Source: an uncultured Eubacteriales bacterium (GTDB taxonomy: Bacteria; Bacillota; Clostridia; Oscillospirales; Acutalibacteraceae). Taken from it: a stretch of 36,559 bases of DNA. Position numbers and translations under genes: made by a program. The stretch covers positions 1-36,559 of the forward strand of contig ONAX01000008.1 of NCBI GenBank assembly GCA_900315875.1, in the 5' to 3' direction. Position 1 is the stretch's first letter; every line of letters starts with the position of its first letter. Shown here in pieces: positions 25,123-34,427 of this stretch. The notes beneath the pieces are model-generated. The model did not search any database. It was not told where the DNA came from and was given only the letters and a program-made list of their open reading frames with translations.

Positions 25123-27972
25123 TTGCTTAAAAATATTAAGATTTCGACAGTCAAAAACCGCATTTCCCTTAAGGACAGGCAGGAGGCGGAAAAGAAACGC
25201 AAGAAGATGTCCTCATCCCCTCTGCTGCTTATCCTGTACCTTATAGGCATTGTCGGAATGATGTATGCCTTTGTAGAATCAGGAGTAATGGCATTTCCGA
25301 TGTTCGTTGCGGTCACTTCATTTACTGTAGTGCTGACATCGGTTCTTTGGTTTTTCTACTTTTACCGCAATAAACAGTTTTATGTAGTCATCGGCATTTA
25401 CTGTGTTGTAGCCATGATGCTCGGAGCATGGCAGATACCATCCATGGCTAATGTATTCGAAAATGCAATTACTTCCGTATTTTTAGGCACAGGTAATTCA
25501 GGCGGAATAAGCTTCGGCATTCTGGCTTTGTTTGTTCTCGGAATAGTATTTGTCCTGTTTGCACTCGAATTCGTTCTTCGCAGACATGCAGTGCTGTTCT
25601 GCCTCGCCGGTGCACTGGTTATCGCAGGACCGCTACTGGAGCTGAAAATCGGTCCCGTAACCATTGTGGCAGTGGTAATATTCCAGTTCGGCTTCTATGT
25701 AGTAAACATGACAGATGCAAAGGCTAAAAAGTCCTTTGTAAACGGCAGCCGCGCAAAAGTTGCCGCAATAAGTACAACAGCTATTGCCGTTCTTTTCCTT
25801 ATTGCCTTCATTCCTGCCTATATTCTGCAGGCTGCATTTGCAGATCCGCTGTACCTCGGCGTTTATCAGGCTGATGCTGTGCTGAAGGACGCAATGGATT
25901 ATCTGACCGGGCAATACGGCAGCGACGGCATTAACGGAAGCGTCAGCCGCGGAAACCTCAGACAGACCGGAGAACCTGTAATTAATGTTCAGCTGACCCA
26001 GGCTTCCGGAAATATGCTTTATCTTCGCGGCTTTACAGGCTCGGAGTATTCCTCCGGCTACTGGAGTGAAGCATTGTACGGCTATTCTGAATATATCGAT
26101 CTGAACTCTTCCGATTTCCATAAGGAATACGACGAAAACGGGAACATCTTTGTTACTCAGAACAGTGAAGGCCGGTATGATGAATATTCCGACTCGGATA
26201 GCTACCAGGCTCAGCTCATGCTGACACAAAGATATAAAAACCTTGTAATGAACATTGTTCTGAGCTATTTTGACGGCGTATCCCCGGAGGATCAGATATC
26301 CATCTACGGGGACGACGGCAGAGTGTTTGTTGACGGGGTTGATACAGATGGCTTCCAGCAGTTTATGATGTCCATAGAAGGTCCCCAGCTTTATTACCGT
26401 ATAACCGCCTCCGATGATACAGAAAACGAAAATTTGCAGGCCGCAATGATCTCCCCGAAGGACAGCTCATACTTTGTGGATGAAATGGATGAACAAATAT
26501 TCACTGACAAAGAATTCAAGCCCCGGGTGACACTAAAGAAAAACCCCGACGACGGAAACTATGATGAATTCTATGAGGTGAGCATGGAAGAGATGCTTTC
26601 CTCCTCGTACACGGGACCCGACTGGGGAAGCTATATATATTTCCTCGACAAGCACCCGGAAATAGCGGAGCTGCTGGATTTCCCGGAGGACGTGCTTACC
26701 ACCCCTACCTCGGATATAACCAACGAGGTCATTACCGATACAGCCGCACTTTTTGAAACACCTACTAATATCAATATAACCCGGATTAATTCCTTTGCCT
26801 ATTTTTACACCCCCTACGGGTGCAAATACGACCAGGCGGAGCTTTTGTCAAGGTTTTCAACCGGAAAGGCTGAAGGCAACGACTACGCAAACAGCTTCTT
26901 TGATCAGAATCAGTTAAATATGTCCGGCAAATGGAATGCTCAGCCTAACAGCAAATATGTTCGCGACAGCTACAAAAGCATTATTTCAGAAACGCTGACC
27001 CACTATAATACAACCGAACTGCCGAGACTTTCGGAGCTTTGCAGCAGCCAGTCACTTCCGAAGGATGTAAACGAGGTAACCACCTTTATCCTCTACACCC
27101 TGCAGAACAAGGCAAGGTATACCACCACTCCCGGCTCCGTTCCCTGGAACAAGGATGCACTGGAATACTTCCTTTTCGACAATCACAAGGGGTTCTGTGT
27201 GCACTATGCATCCACAGCCGTCAATATGTACCACATGTTCGGCATACCGGCGCGGTATGTTGCAGGCTTCGCTGTAGATACCTCGAAGGCGGAAAAAACG
27301 GATTCCTCACTTTATCCCTACGAGACAACCGTCACCGATTACAGCGCCCATGCGTGGGCGGAAATATTCCTTGACGATTACGGCTGGGTAGTGGTGGACG
27401 TAACTCCCGACCAGAACAACCGGATGCATGCCTTTTACCCAGGCTACGACGAAGAGGAAATGAACCGCATTATGGAAAAGCACGGCTGGACGTTTTCTGA
27501 CAGTATAGACGCAGAAGTCGACGGCGGTGCAGGCGGCGCTGTGATAGGACAGAATATGAGCGCCTCCTTTGCGATACTTGCGCTGATTATTCCTTTGCTT
27601 ATTCTGGCTGCGGTTCCGGCAGTATTCCTGATAAGGCGCAGCATATTGATAAAGAAGGGCAAAACCGAAAGCTGTCGCCGCTCCTTCGACAGAATGATAA
27701 GAGCGCTGCACTTTGCAGGGCTGCTCCGCGATAAAAACGGCTCGGAATACGGCTTTGCGGCAGAGCTGAGCGCAGCGGCACCATGCATTGAACCGTCCCT
27801 TGCCGAGGAGATAATGCAGATAATGGAAATGGATAATTTCTCCACTGACAGGGCTGACGAGCAGCAGGTTCAGACTGTGCGCAGCGCCCGTGAAATACTA
27901 TGCACTGAGCTGTACAGAACTCTGCCATGGCACAAAAAGCTTATTTACAAATACGTGATGGCTCTGATTTAG
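25123..27972 (+). CDS. Transglutaminase-like membrane protein (TgpA type)
   Basis: About 949 residues. Six or so N-terminal membrane helices occupy residues ~30-250, then comes a ~450-residue external region, a transglutaminase-core domain and, after one more helix (~815-840), a short cytoplasmic tail resembling DUF4129. The catalytic triad is complete: Cys692 in NHKGFCVHYAST, His743 in DYSAHAWAEIF and Asp759 in WVVVDVTPD. Transglutaminase-like domains cross-link or hydrolyse peptide amides; in TgpA-type proteins the domain is thought to act outside the membrane. I prefer TTG 25123 because GGGAGG is eight bases upstream; the overlapping GTG at 25114 has none. It completes the MoxR-DUF58-TgpA module. 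Substrate unknown. Confidence 0.9.
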   Translation: MLKNIKISTVKNRISLKDRQEAEKKRKKMSSSPLLLILYLIGIVGMMYAFVESGVMAFPMFVAVTSFTVVLTSVLWFFYFYRNKQFYVVIGIYCVVAMMLGAWQIPSMANVFENAITSVFLGTGNSGGISFGILALFVLGIVFVLFALEFVLRRHAVLFCLAGALVIAGPLLELKIGPVTIVAVVIFQFGFYVVNMTDAKAKKSFVNGSRAKVAAISTTAIAVLFLIAFIPAYILQAAFADPLYLGVYQADAVLKDAMDYLTGQYGSDGINGSVSRGNLRQTGEPVINVQLTQASGNMLYLRGFTGSEYSSGYWSEALYGYSEYIDLNSSDFHKEYDENGNIFVTQNSEGRYDEYSDSDSYQAQLMLTQRYKNLVMNIVLSYFDGVSPEDQISIYGDDGRVFVDGVDTDGFQQFMMSIEGPQLYYRITASDDTENENLQAAMISPKDSSYFVDEMDEQIFTDKEFKPRVTLKKNPDDGNYDEFYEVSMEEMLSSSYTGPDWGSYIYFLDKHPEIAELLDFPEDVLTTPTSDITNEVITDTAALFETPTNINITRINSFAYFYTPYGCKYDQAELLSRFSTGKAEGNDYANSFFDQNQLNMSGKWNAQPNSKYVRDSYKSIISETLTHYNTTELPRLSELCSSQSLPKDVNEVTTFILYTLQNKARYTTTPGSVPWNKDALEYFLFDNHKGFCVHYASTAVNMYHMFGIPARYVAGFAVDTSKAEKTDSSLYPYETTVTDYSAHAWAEIFLDDYGWVVVDVTPDQNNRMHAFYPGYDEEEMNRIMEKHGWTFSDSIDAEVDGGAGGAVIGQNMSASFAILALIIPLLILAAVPAVFLIRRSILIKKGKTESCRRSFDRMIRALHFAGLLRDKNGSEYGFAAELSAAAPCIEPSLAEEIMQIMEMDNFSTDRADEQQVQTVRSAREILCTELYRTLPWHKKLIYKYVMALI

Positions 27973-27979
27973 CCATAGG

Positions 27980-29251
27980 GTGAACAAAAATGGAGAAAAA
28001 AATAACAGTACGCAGCAGGACACCCTGCAGCCCGTAAAGGCAAAAAATCCACATGACGCACTGAGGCGGAGACTGTTCAAGATGGTTTCCGTCGGCGTTG
28101 TGGATGATTTCATAAATACATTCTACGATATCATCAGCACCGCGGCGCTGATTCTGAACCTGACGGTCACGGTGCTGAATACCTATGAATATATGCGCAC
28201 AAACTACGGCTATATCCTCGAAGGGATAGAAGCCGCAACGGTCGGCTTTTTCGCGCTTGATTACATTCTGCGACTATATACGGCGAATCTGCTGTATCCG
28301 AACCACGATGAACTGCGATCAGCGATAAAATACATGCTGTCCTTTTCCGGTATTGTGGATCTGTGGTCATTTCTGCCGTATTACCTGCCGACATTCTTCC
28401 CCGCTGGCGCAGCAGTATTCAATATGTTCCGCGTAGCGAGAATATTCCGGCTTTTCCGCATTAACGCCTATTATGATTCCCTGAATGTTATAACAGAGGT
28501 TCTGCTCAGGAAACGCCAGCAGATCATGTCGTCGTTTTTCATAATACTGGTGCTGATGCTTGCATCCTCGCTTTGCATGTACAGTATTGAAAATCCGGCG
28601 CAGCCGGAGGTGTTCACAAATGCCTTTTCAGGCATATGGTGGGCAGTATCCACACTTCTTACGGTGGGCTACGGTGATATTTACCCCATTACCACATCGG
28701 GAAAGATATTCGGAATTATAATTGCTTTCCTTGGCGTCGGAATTGTCGCCATACCTACCGGTATTATTTCCGCAGGCTTTGTTGAACAGTATTCACGCCT
28801 GCAGAACATCGGCAGCAAAGAAGACGAGGAAGTACACTTTATCAAGCTGCGTCTTGAAAAACACGACAAATGGGTAGGAAAACGCATTATCGATCTCAGC
28901 CTGCCATCCGGTATGATAGTAGCTCTTATACGCCGCAGCGATGAGGTAATTATTCCCCGTGGAAGCGTTCGGCTGGCTGAAAATGACACCGTAGTACTCG
29001 TTGCGGATTCAGTAAAGGACGACAAGCCTGTATTCATGCGCGAAGTAATCGTGCGCAGAGGACATCCCTGGAACGGGCAGCTTATACGGGACCTGAACAT
29101 TTCCCGTCAGACCTTCATCGTCATGATCCGACGTGACGACAAATCCATGATACCTCGCGGAGACACAGTTCTTCACGAAAACGATTCCGTAATATTATAT
29201 CCCAAAATGAGCTCAAGAATATTTGAAAGCGAAGCGGAAGAAGAAATCTGA
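27980..29251 (+). CDS. Voltage-gated potassium-channel-like protein with two C-terminal RCK-C (TrkA-C) domains
   Basis: A 423-residue channel subunit. S1-S4 form a voltage sensor: the S2 acid (FALDYILRLY), S3 Asp127 (IVDLWSFLPYY) and S4 with Arg151, 154, 157 and 160 at every third residue. The pore has the K+ filter TVGYGD (228-233). After S6 (IIIAFLGVGIVAIPTGII) come two tandem TrkA-C/RCK-C domains (about 286-350 and 355-415), each with W-x-G and RR-x-D/E...IPRG motifs. No RCK-N Rossmann domain is present. The start is GTG 27980, seven bases after the preceding stop and with only a weak ribosome site, so it may rely on coupling. It should conduct K+ with gating by voltage and by a ligand bound to RCK-C; the ligand is an inference. 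Confidence 0.92.
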   Translation: MNKNGEKNNSTQQDTLQPVKAKNPHDALRRRLFKMVSVGVVDDFINTFYDIISTAALILNLTVTVLNTYEYMRTNYGYILEGIEAATVGFFALDYILRLYTANLLYPNHDELRSAIKYMLSFSGIVDLWSFLPYYLPTFFPAGAAVFNMFRVARIFRLFRINAYYDSLNVITEVLLRKRQQIMSSFFIILVLMLASSLCMYSIENPAQPEVFTNAFSGIWWAVSTLLTVGYGDIYPITTSGKIFGIIIAFLGVGIVAIPTGIISAGFVEQYSRLQNIGSKEDEEVHFIKLRLEKHDKWVGKRIIDLSLPSGMIVALIRRSDEVIIPRGSVRLAENDTVVLVADSVKDDKPVFMREVIVRRGHPWNGQLIRDLNISRQTFIVMIRRDDKSMIPRGDTVLHENDSVILYPKMSSRIFESEAEEEI

Positions 29252-29353
29252 CCGCATAGTCTGCGGCGAATAATAATAATACCGCACGGTAAACGCTTTT
29301 CAGATGATGAAGCTCCTATTATCAAAAAAGCCGGTAAAGGAGGCATTACGGCT

Positions 29354-29734
29354 GTGAAAGACAAAAAATCACTGCGGCGCGATATTGCGCTTGTGGGCGT
29401 GATATTTTTAATAGGCGCAGCAGTCGCAGCAGCCGTGCTTCTGTTGTCAAAACCCGGCGGCAGCGTTGAAATCCGCCGTAACGGGCAGGTGCAGACTGTG
29501 CTTCCGCTTGAAAAGGACACCCGACTTGTGCTCAAGGACGAAAGCGGCAGCAACACACTCGTGATAGAAAACGGTCAGGCATGGATAGAACAGGCCGACT
29601 GTCCGGACGGGCTTTGCATGAAAACCGGAAAAATAAGCCGCACCGGACAGTCGATAATATGTCTGCCGCACAGGCTTTCCGTTGAAATAGTCGGGGAAAC
29701 CTCCCCGTCGGACGTTGACGTAATTGTGAAATGA
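29354..29734 (+). CDS. NusG domain II-containing protein (EetA-like)
   Basis: A 126-residue protein with one N-terminal membrane segment (about 11-31) and an external domain of the NusG-II type: VEIRRNGQVQTVLPL, then NTLVIENGQAWIEQADCPDGLCMKTGKIS and IICLPHRLSVEIVG. The paired cysteines in DCPDGLC and the ICLPH stretch are characteristic. It starts at GTG 29354 behind AAAGGAGG and lies one base before the Gx transporter gene. In Listeria the comparable gene (EetA) sits in the flavin-based extracellular electron-transfer locus; assignment of that role here rests on the three-gene neighbourhood. Confidence 0.82.
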   Translation: MKDKKSLRRDIALVGVIFLIGAAVAAAVLLLSKPGGSVEIRRNGQVQTVLPLEKDTRLVLKDESGSNTLVIENGQAWIEQADCPDGLCMKTGKISRTGQSIICLPHRLSVEIVGETSPSDVDVIVK

Positions 29735-29735
29735 T

Positions 29736-30278
29736 ATGAAGAAAACACAGAAAGAAAAAACCAGTCTTGCCGTGCGAAGGGTAGCCATTTACGGGGTGCT
29801 CATCGCAATGGCGCTTGTACTCAGCTTTGCAGAATCTCAGCTTCCGGCATTTTTCGCATTTCCCGGAATGAAGCTGGGACTTACAAACATTGTCGTCGTG
29901 CTCGCACTGTACCGGCTCGGCAGCGGCAGTGCAATGGCGCTGAACCTTCTCAGAATTGCAGCGGCTTCCCTCCTTTTCGGAGGAATGTCCGCTTTTTTGT
30001 ACAGCCTTGCAGGTGGAATGCTGTCGGCTATAGTCATGATACTTCTGCGCCGCTTCGGACATTTCTCCCCCATACCCGTAAGCATTGCAGGGGGAGTGTC
30101 GCATAACCTCGGTCAGATAATAGTAGCAATGCTTGTTATGAATACAGCATCCCTCGAAATGTATATGGCGGTGCTGTGGTTCACGGGAATGGCAAGCGGC
30201 ACGCTTATCGGTCTGCTCGGCGGAGAGCTTGTGCGCCGTCTGCCCGAAAGCCTTTTCGGAAAGGATGAAAAAAAATGA
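29736..30278 (+). CDS. Gx transporter family membrane protein (EetB-like)
   Basis: A 180-residue protein with about five membrane helices. The signature FFAFPGMKLGLTNIVVVLALY is that of the Gx transporter family (formerly annotated as heptaprenyl diphosphate synthase component I), which resembles ECF S-components. It is flanked by NusG-II and ApbE genes in the order usual for this family, with one base before it and an ATGA overlap after it. It probably imports or exports a small quinone- or flavin-related molecule, but the cargo has not been read from sequence. Confidence 0.85.
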   Translation: MKKTQKEKTSLAVRRVAIYGVLIAMALVLSFAESQLPAFFAFPGMKLGLTNIVVVLALYRLGSGSAMALNLLRIAAASLLFGGMSAFLYSLAGGMLSAIVMILLRRFGHFSPIPVSIAGGVSHNLGQIIVAMLVMNTASLEMYMAVLWFTGMASGTLIGLLGGELVRRLPESLFGKDEKK

Positions 30279-31294
30279 AGAAATCTCGTCTTGCCGCGGC
30301 TTTAATGTCGGCACTTTTTCTTTTGCCCATAGCCTCCGGCTGCAATGAAAATGCGGAAAAGCACTCCACGCGCGAGCTTTTTGCAATGGATACCGTAATG
30401 TCCCTTTCAGCCTACGGAGAGCGGTGCGAAGAAGCCACCCTTGCCGCGGAGGAGGAAATCAAAAGGCTGGACGCTCTGCTGTCAACAGGCAGTTCCGACA
30501 GCGAAACAGGCAGGATAAACAGCGGCGAAACCGTTACCATGTCCGACGACACGGCTTCTCTTTTTTCGCGCTCTGTCGAGATTTATGAAATGACCGGCGG
30601 AGCATATGATATGTCTCTTTATCCGCTGACTGTACTATGGGGATTCTGCGGCGACAATCCTGCCGTACCGGATGAGGAAAGCATAAAAAAGACCATGCTG
30701 CTGTGCGGCAGCGACAAAATAAAATCCGACGGCAGCACGCTGACCCTTTCAGAAGGGCAGGGAATAGATTTCGGCGGTATTGCAAAGGGCTATACAAGCA
30801 GCCGCATTATGGAAATATTCAAAAGCTTCGGCTGCAGCGGCGGAATAGTTTCCCTCGGCGGAAATGTGCAGTGCTTCGGCACAAAGCCGGACGGCTCACT
30901 GTGGCGCTGCGGAATAGCAGACCCATCCTCCCCCGACGACGGAATGGCCGGGCTGCTAACGCTGACCGACCGCTCAGTAATTACCTCCGGCGGCTATCAG
31001 CGATATTTTGAGGAAGGTAACGTACGCTATCATCACATAATCGACCCATCCACGGGCCATCCGGCGAACAGCGGACTATCCTCCGTTACGGTCATTTCCG
31101 GGGACGCCGCCCTTGCAGACGGGCTTTCAACCGCTTGCTTCGTTATGGGCAAAGAAAAATCGCTTGCACTGCGGCGCGCAAGCGATGATAAATTTGAACT
31201 TGTTCTTATTTCAGATGACGGAGAAATAACCATAACCAAAGGCTTGAAAGACTGCTTTTCCTCTGACAGGGAATACAGTGTAGCAGAAGGGTAA
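30275..31294 (+). CDS. apbE: FAD:protein FMN transferase, lipoprotein (ApbE family)
   Basis: A 339-residue lipoprotein. The lipobox is IASGC with Cys23 as lipidation site after a basic, hydrophobic signal. ApbE landmarks follow: AMDTVMSLSAYG, GGAYDMSLYPL, the GIDFGGIAKGYTSSRI stretch, SLGGNVQCFG, IIDPSTGHPAN and ALADGLSTACFVMG with the metal-binding Asp/Ser/Thr. The enzyme uses FAD to attach FMN covalently to Thr residues of target proteins outside the membrane. The start overlaps the Gx transporter stop (ATGA). No target flavoprotein is encoded in the window. Confidence 0.92.
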   Translation: MKKSRLAAALMSALFLLPIASGCNENAEKHSTRELFAMDTVMSLSAYGERCEEATLAAEEEIKRLDALLSTGSSDSETGRINSGETVTMSDDTASLFSRSVEIYEMTGGAYDMSLYPLTVLWGFCGDNPAVPDEESIKKTMLLCGSDKIKSDGSTLTLSEGQGIDFGGIAKGYTSSRIMEIFKSFGCSGGIVSLGGNVQCFGTKPDGSLWRCGIADPSSPDDGMAGLLTLTDRSVITSGGYQRYFEEGNVRYHHIIDPSTGHPANSGLSSVTVISGDAALADGLSTACFVMGKEKSLALRRASDDKFELVLISDDGEITITKGLKDCFSSDREYSVAEG

Positions 31295-31306
31295 GGAATT
31301 CGGGAT

Positions 31307-32893
31307 TTAGTTTTTGCTGAAATCCGTCAGTATCAGACCTTCATTATGCTCAAGCGCCCATGTAATATTCCATTCGCTCGTAAACAGCAGAAGATGTCTG
31401 CCCTTCAGATCCTGAATCCGCTTTGTGTCGCTTGTCAGATTCAGCGTTTTAGGGTCGAGATCCTCATTTCCTATCCATCGGATAAGCTCATAGGACATAT
31501 GCTCAAGAACGATATCGACATTGTATTCGTTATTCAGCCTGTATTCAAGCACTTCAAACTGGAGAACGCCGACAACGCCGACGATTACCTCCTCCATACC
31601 GCCGCCGAGGGTCTGGAAAATCTGTATTGCACCCTCCTGCGCTATCTGGGTAATACCCTTAACAAACTGCTTGCGCTTCATCGTATCCTTCAGACGCACC
31701 CTTGCAAAATGCTCCGGTGCAAATGTCGGTATTCCCTCGAAGCGCACTTTTTTTGACGGTGAACAGACAGTATCGCCTATTGAGAAGATACCCGGGTCAA
31801 ATACGCCGATAATATCTCCGGCATATGCCTCGTCAATAACCTCTCTGTCCTGTGCCATGAGCTGCTGCGGCTGCGAAAGGCGCATTTTTTTGCCGCCCTG
31901 AACATGGAAAACCTCCATGGTTTTGTCATATCTTCCGGAGCAAATGCGCATGAATGCTATTCTGTCGCGGTGAGCCTTGTTCATGTTAGCCTGAATCTTG
32001 AAAACGAAGGCGGAAAAAGCCTCGTCAAAGGGATCGACCTCACCCTCGACTGTCTTTCTCGGCAGCGGCGGAGTGGTCATTCTCAGAAATTCCGCAAGAA
32101 AAGGCTCAACACCGAAATTCGTAAGAGCAGAGCCGAAGAATACCGGTGTCAGCTTACCGTGCTGAACCTCATCGAGATCGAATTCATCTCCGGCACCCTC
32201 CAGAAGCTCAATGTCGTCCCTGAGCGTCTGCGCCAGAGTTTCGCCCAGACGCTCGTCAAGCTCGGGAGAATCTGCGGTCAGCTCGTCCATCTCAACCTCT
32301 TTCTGACCGTTATTGGCAGTGAAGGCAAGTATCTCCTTTTTCTGAAAATCATAAACGCCCTTGAAATCCCGTCCGCAGCCTATAGGCCAGTTCATGGGGC
32401 AGGTATGGATACCGAGAACGTTTTCAATATCCTCCAGAAGCTCATAGGGGCTGCGCGCCTCTCTGTCCATCTTGTTAATGAATGTAAAAATCGGGATCCC
32501 GCGCATGGTGCAGACCTTGAAAAGCTTTCTTGTCTGCGCCTCAACACCCTTGGATGCGTCAATTACCATTACAGCAGAATCTGCAGCCATAAGCGTGCGG
32601 TATGTGTCCTCTGAAAAGTCCTGGTGACCGGGAGTGTCGATAATATTGATGCAGTATCCGCCGTAATTGAACTGCATTACAGAAGATGTAACGGAAATAC
32701 CTCTTTGTTTTTCTATCTCCATCCAGTCAGAAACGGCGTGCTTGTCGGTCTTTTTACCCTTGACCGAGCCTGCAAGCTGAATTGTCCCGGTATAAAGCAG
32801 CAGCTTTTCCGTAAGTGTGGTTTTACCTGCGTCAGGGTGAGAGATAATTGCAAAGGTTCTGCGTTTCTCGATAAGTTCCTTAGTAGAAGCCAA
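31307..32893 (-). CDS. prfC: Peptide chain release factor 3 (RF3)
   Basis: A 528-residue translational GTPase of normal length. G-domain motifs are SHPDAGKTT (G1), the SVTSSV effector region (G2), DTPGH (G3) and NKMD (G4); EKQRGISVTSS and HAVSDWMEIE are RF3-specific, as are FVKGITQIAQEGAIQIFQ and GVVGVLQFEVLEYRL near the C-terminus. RF3 recycles RF1/RF2 from ribosomes. The start is TTG 32893, supported by GGAGG eight bases upstream. It is downstream of trkH on the same strand and converges on apbE with only 12 bases between stops and no terminator there. Confidence 0.96.
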   Translation of the reverse strand: MASTKELIEKRRTFAIISHPDAGKTTLTEKLLLYTGTIQLAGSVKGKKTDKHAVSDWMEIEKQRGISVTSSVMQFNYGGYCINIIDTPGHQDFSEDTYRTLMAADSAVMVIDASKGVEAQTRKLFKVCTMRGIPIFTFINKMDREARSPYELLEDIENVLGIHTCPMNWPIGCGRDFKGVYDFQKKEILAFTANNGQKEVEMDELTADSPELDERLGETLAQTLRDDIELLEGAGDEFDLDEVQHGKLTPVFFGSALTNFGVEPFLAEFLRMTTPPLPRKTVEGEVDPFDEAFSAFVFKIQANMNKAHRDRIAFMRICSGRYDKTMEVFHVQGGKKMRLSQPQQLMAQDREVIDEAYAGDIIGVFDPGIFSIGDTVCSPSKKVRFEGIPTFAPEHFARVRLKDTMKRKQFVKGITQIAQEGAIQIFQTLGGGMEEVIVGVVGVLQFEVLEYRLNNEYNVDIVLEHMSYELIRWIGNEDLDPKTLNLTSDTKRIQDLKGRHLLLFTSEWNITWALEHNEGLILTDFSKN

Positions 32894-32964
32894 AATAATT
32901 CCTCCGTTTTTCCTTTTTCCTTATAGTATATATTCAGGCGTAAAGCCTTACCTGTCGGTTGTAT

Positions 32965-34416
32965 TCAGCCGTTCCTTTTAAGCCATAATCTCGGGTCAGC
33001 CGCGAGCAGAAGCGGGAAAATCTCCAGTCTGCCGAGCAGCATTGCGAATGTAAGCACAATTGTTGAAAAATCTGAATATCCGCTGTAGCTGAAGGCGGGT
33101 CCGATAGATCCGAAGCCCGGTCCGACGTTATTCACGCAGGACACAGCCGCAGTGATATTGGTCTGGAAGTCAAAGCCGTCGGCGCATATAAGTATAAATG
33201 CCAGTGCATTGAGCAGGATATAGGTTGCAAAATATGTGCTAACAGAGCGCAGCGTATCGTCGTCCACTGCCTTTCCCTCAAGCTTGACAGCAGAAACAGA
33301 ACGCGGATGCAGCATGCGCTTGATTTCCTTCTGGATCTGCTTGACAAGCAGCATAACACGCGAAACCTTCAGTCCGCCTGCGGTAGAGCCTGCGCAACCG
33401 CCGATGAACATCAGCAGGAACAGAACGCCCTTTGCAAGCTGGGGCCAGCGGTCGAAATCTGCCGTGGAATAGCCCGTTGTAGAGCTTATTGACGCAACCT
33501 GGAACATCGCATGCCTTGCAGCGTCTCCGACATTGCCGTAAATCGGGTAAATGCAAACGCCGACAACTGCCGATGCAATAAAAACAATGCCGATGAACAC
33601 CCACAGCTCATGATTTGTAATGAACGAGCGGAAGCGCCTTAGCAGCAGCATATAGTAAAGGTTGAAATTCAGGCTGAATACCAGCATGAATACAGTTATT
33701 ACCCACTGGATATACGGGCTGTAGCTTTCGACGGAATCAGCCTTAATACCGAATCCGCCGGTGCCTGCCGTACCGAGCGAATAGACAATACTGTCAAAAA
33801 GGGGCATACCGCCCAGCAGCAGAAAGCCTGTTTCCAATACGGTAAGACACAGATATATTATGTACAGAATTTTAGCTGTATCCTTGATTTTCGGAACAAT
33901 TTTTCCGATAATGGGTCCTGCCATTTCTGCGCGCATGATATGCATGCTTCTGCCGGTATTACTGGGCAGTATCGCCATCATAAGCACAAGTACACCCATA
34001 CCGCCGATCCAGTGTGTAAAGCTTCGCCAGAACAGCAGTCCGTGGCTCATTTTTTCAACATCGGTCAGGATGGTTGCACCAGTAGTGGTAATACCGCTGA
34101 CTGTTTCAAACACGGCATCCACATAATTCGGTATTTCTCCACTTATAAAATACGGCAGCGCTCCCACAAGGGAAACCAGCACCCATGCAAGAGATACCAG
34201 TGCAAAGCCTTCCTTGGCAAAATACACCCTCGTTTTTGGTTTCAGCACAAAGCTGAGAGTAAGACCCGGCACAGCTGCAATCAGCATTGTCATGGCAAAT
34301 GCCTTTATACAGTGATGCTCTCCGTAAATAATAGATACCAGAAGTGGCAGCAGAAGGAGAAATGTCTCCAGCACAAGCAGCTGACCTACCCGGTACAGTA
34401 CAAGTCGTCTGTTCAT
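32965..34416 (-). CDS. trkH: Trk/Ktr potassium uptake membrane subunit TrkH
   Basis: A 483-residue membrane protein with about ten helices and four pore-loop repeats, of which TVSGITTTGATIL and GGCAGSTAGGLKVSRV are the clearest; SLGTAGTGGFGI and NNVGPGFGSIGP are the others. The conserved filter glycines are present in each loop. It forms the K+-conducting subunit of a TrkH-TrkA complex. It starts 11 bases after trkA, so the pair is one transcription unit. Start ATG 34416 has a modest AGGGTAAG site. Confidence 0.95.
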   Translation of the reverse strand: MNRRLVLYRVGQLLVLETFLLLLPLLVSIIYGEHHCIKAFAMTMLIAAVPGLTLSFVLKPKTRVYFAKEGFALVSLAWVLVSLVGALPYFISGEIPNYVDAVFETVSGITTTGATILTDVEKMSHGLLFWRSFTHWIGGMGVLVLMMAILPSNTGRSMHIMRAEMAGPIIGKIVPKIKDTAKILYIIYLCLTVLETGFLLLGGMPLFDSIVYSLGTAGTGGFGIKADSVESYSPYIQWVITVFMLVFSLNFNLYYMLLLRRFRSFITNHELWVFIGIVFIASAVVGVCIYPIYGNVGDAARHAMFQVASISSTTGYSTADFDRWPQLAKGVLFLLMFIGGCAGSTAGGLKVSRVMLLVKQIQKEIKRMLHPRSVSAVKLEGKAVDDDTLRSVSTYFATYILLNALAFILICADGFDFQTNITAAVSCVNNVGPGFGSIGPAFSYSGYSDFSTIVLTFAMLLGRLEIFPLLLAADPRLWLKRNG

Positions 34417-34427
34417 TTCACTTACCC

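Noticed and set aside
29252-29353. Terminator in the gap after the channel gene
   Set aside because: CCGCA/TGCGG can form a 5-bp stem but no U-run follows.
31904-32614. 236-codon plus-strand frame
   Set aside because: Antisense to prfC, which is unambiguous.
32894-32964. Promoter between trkH and prfC
   Set aside because: TATACT is present but no acceptable -35 box lies 16-18 bases upstream.
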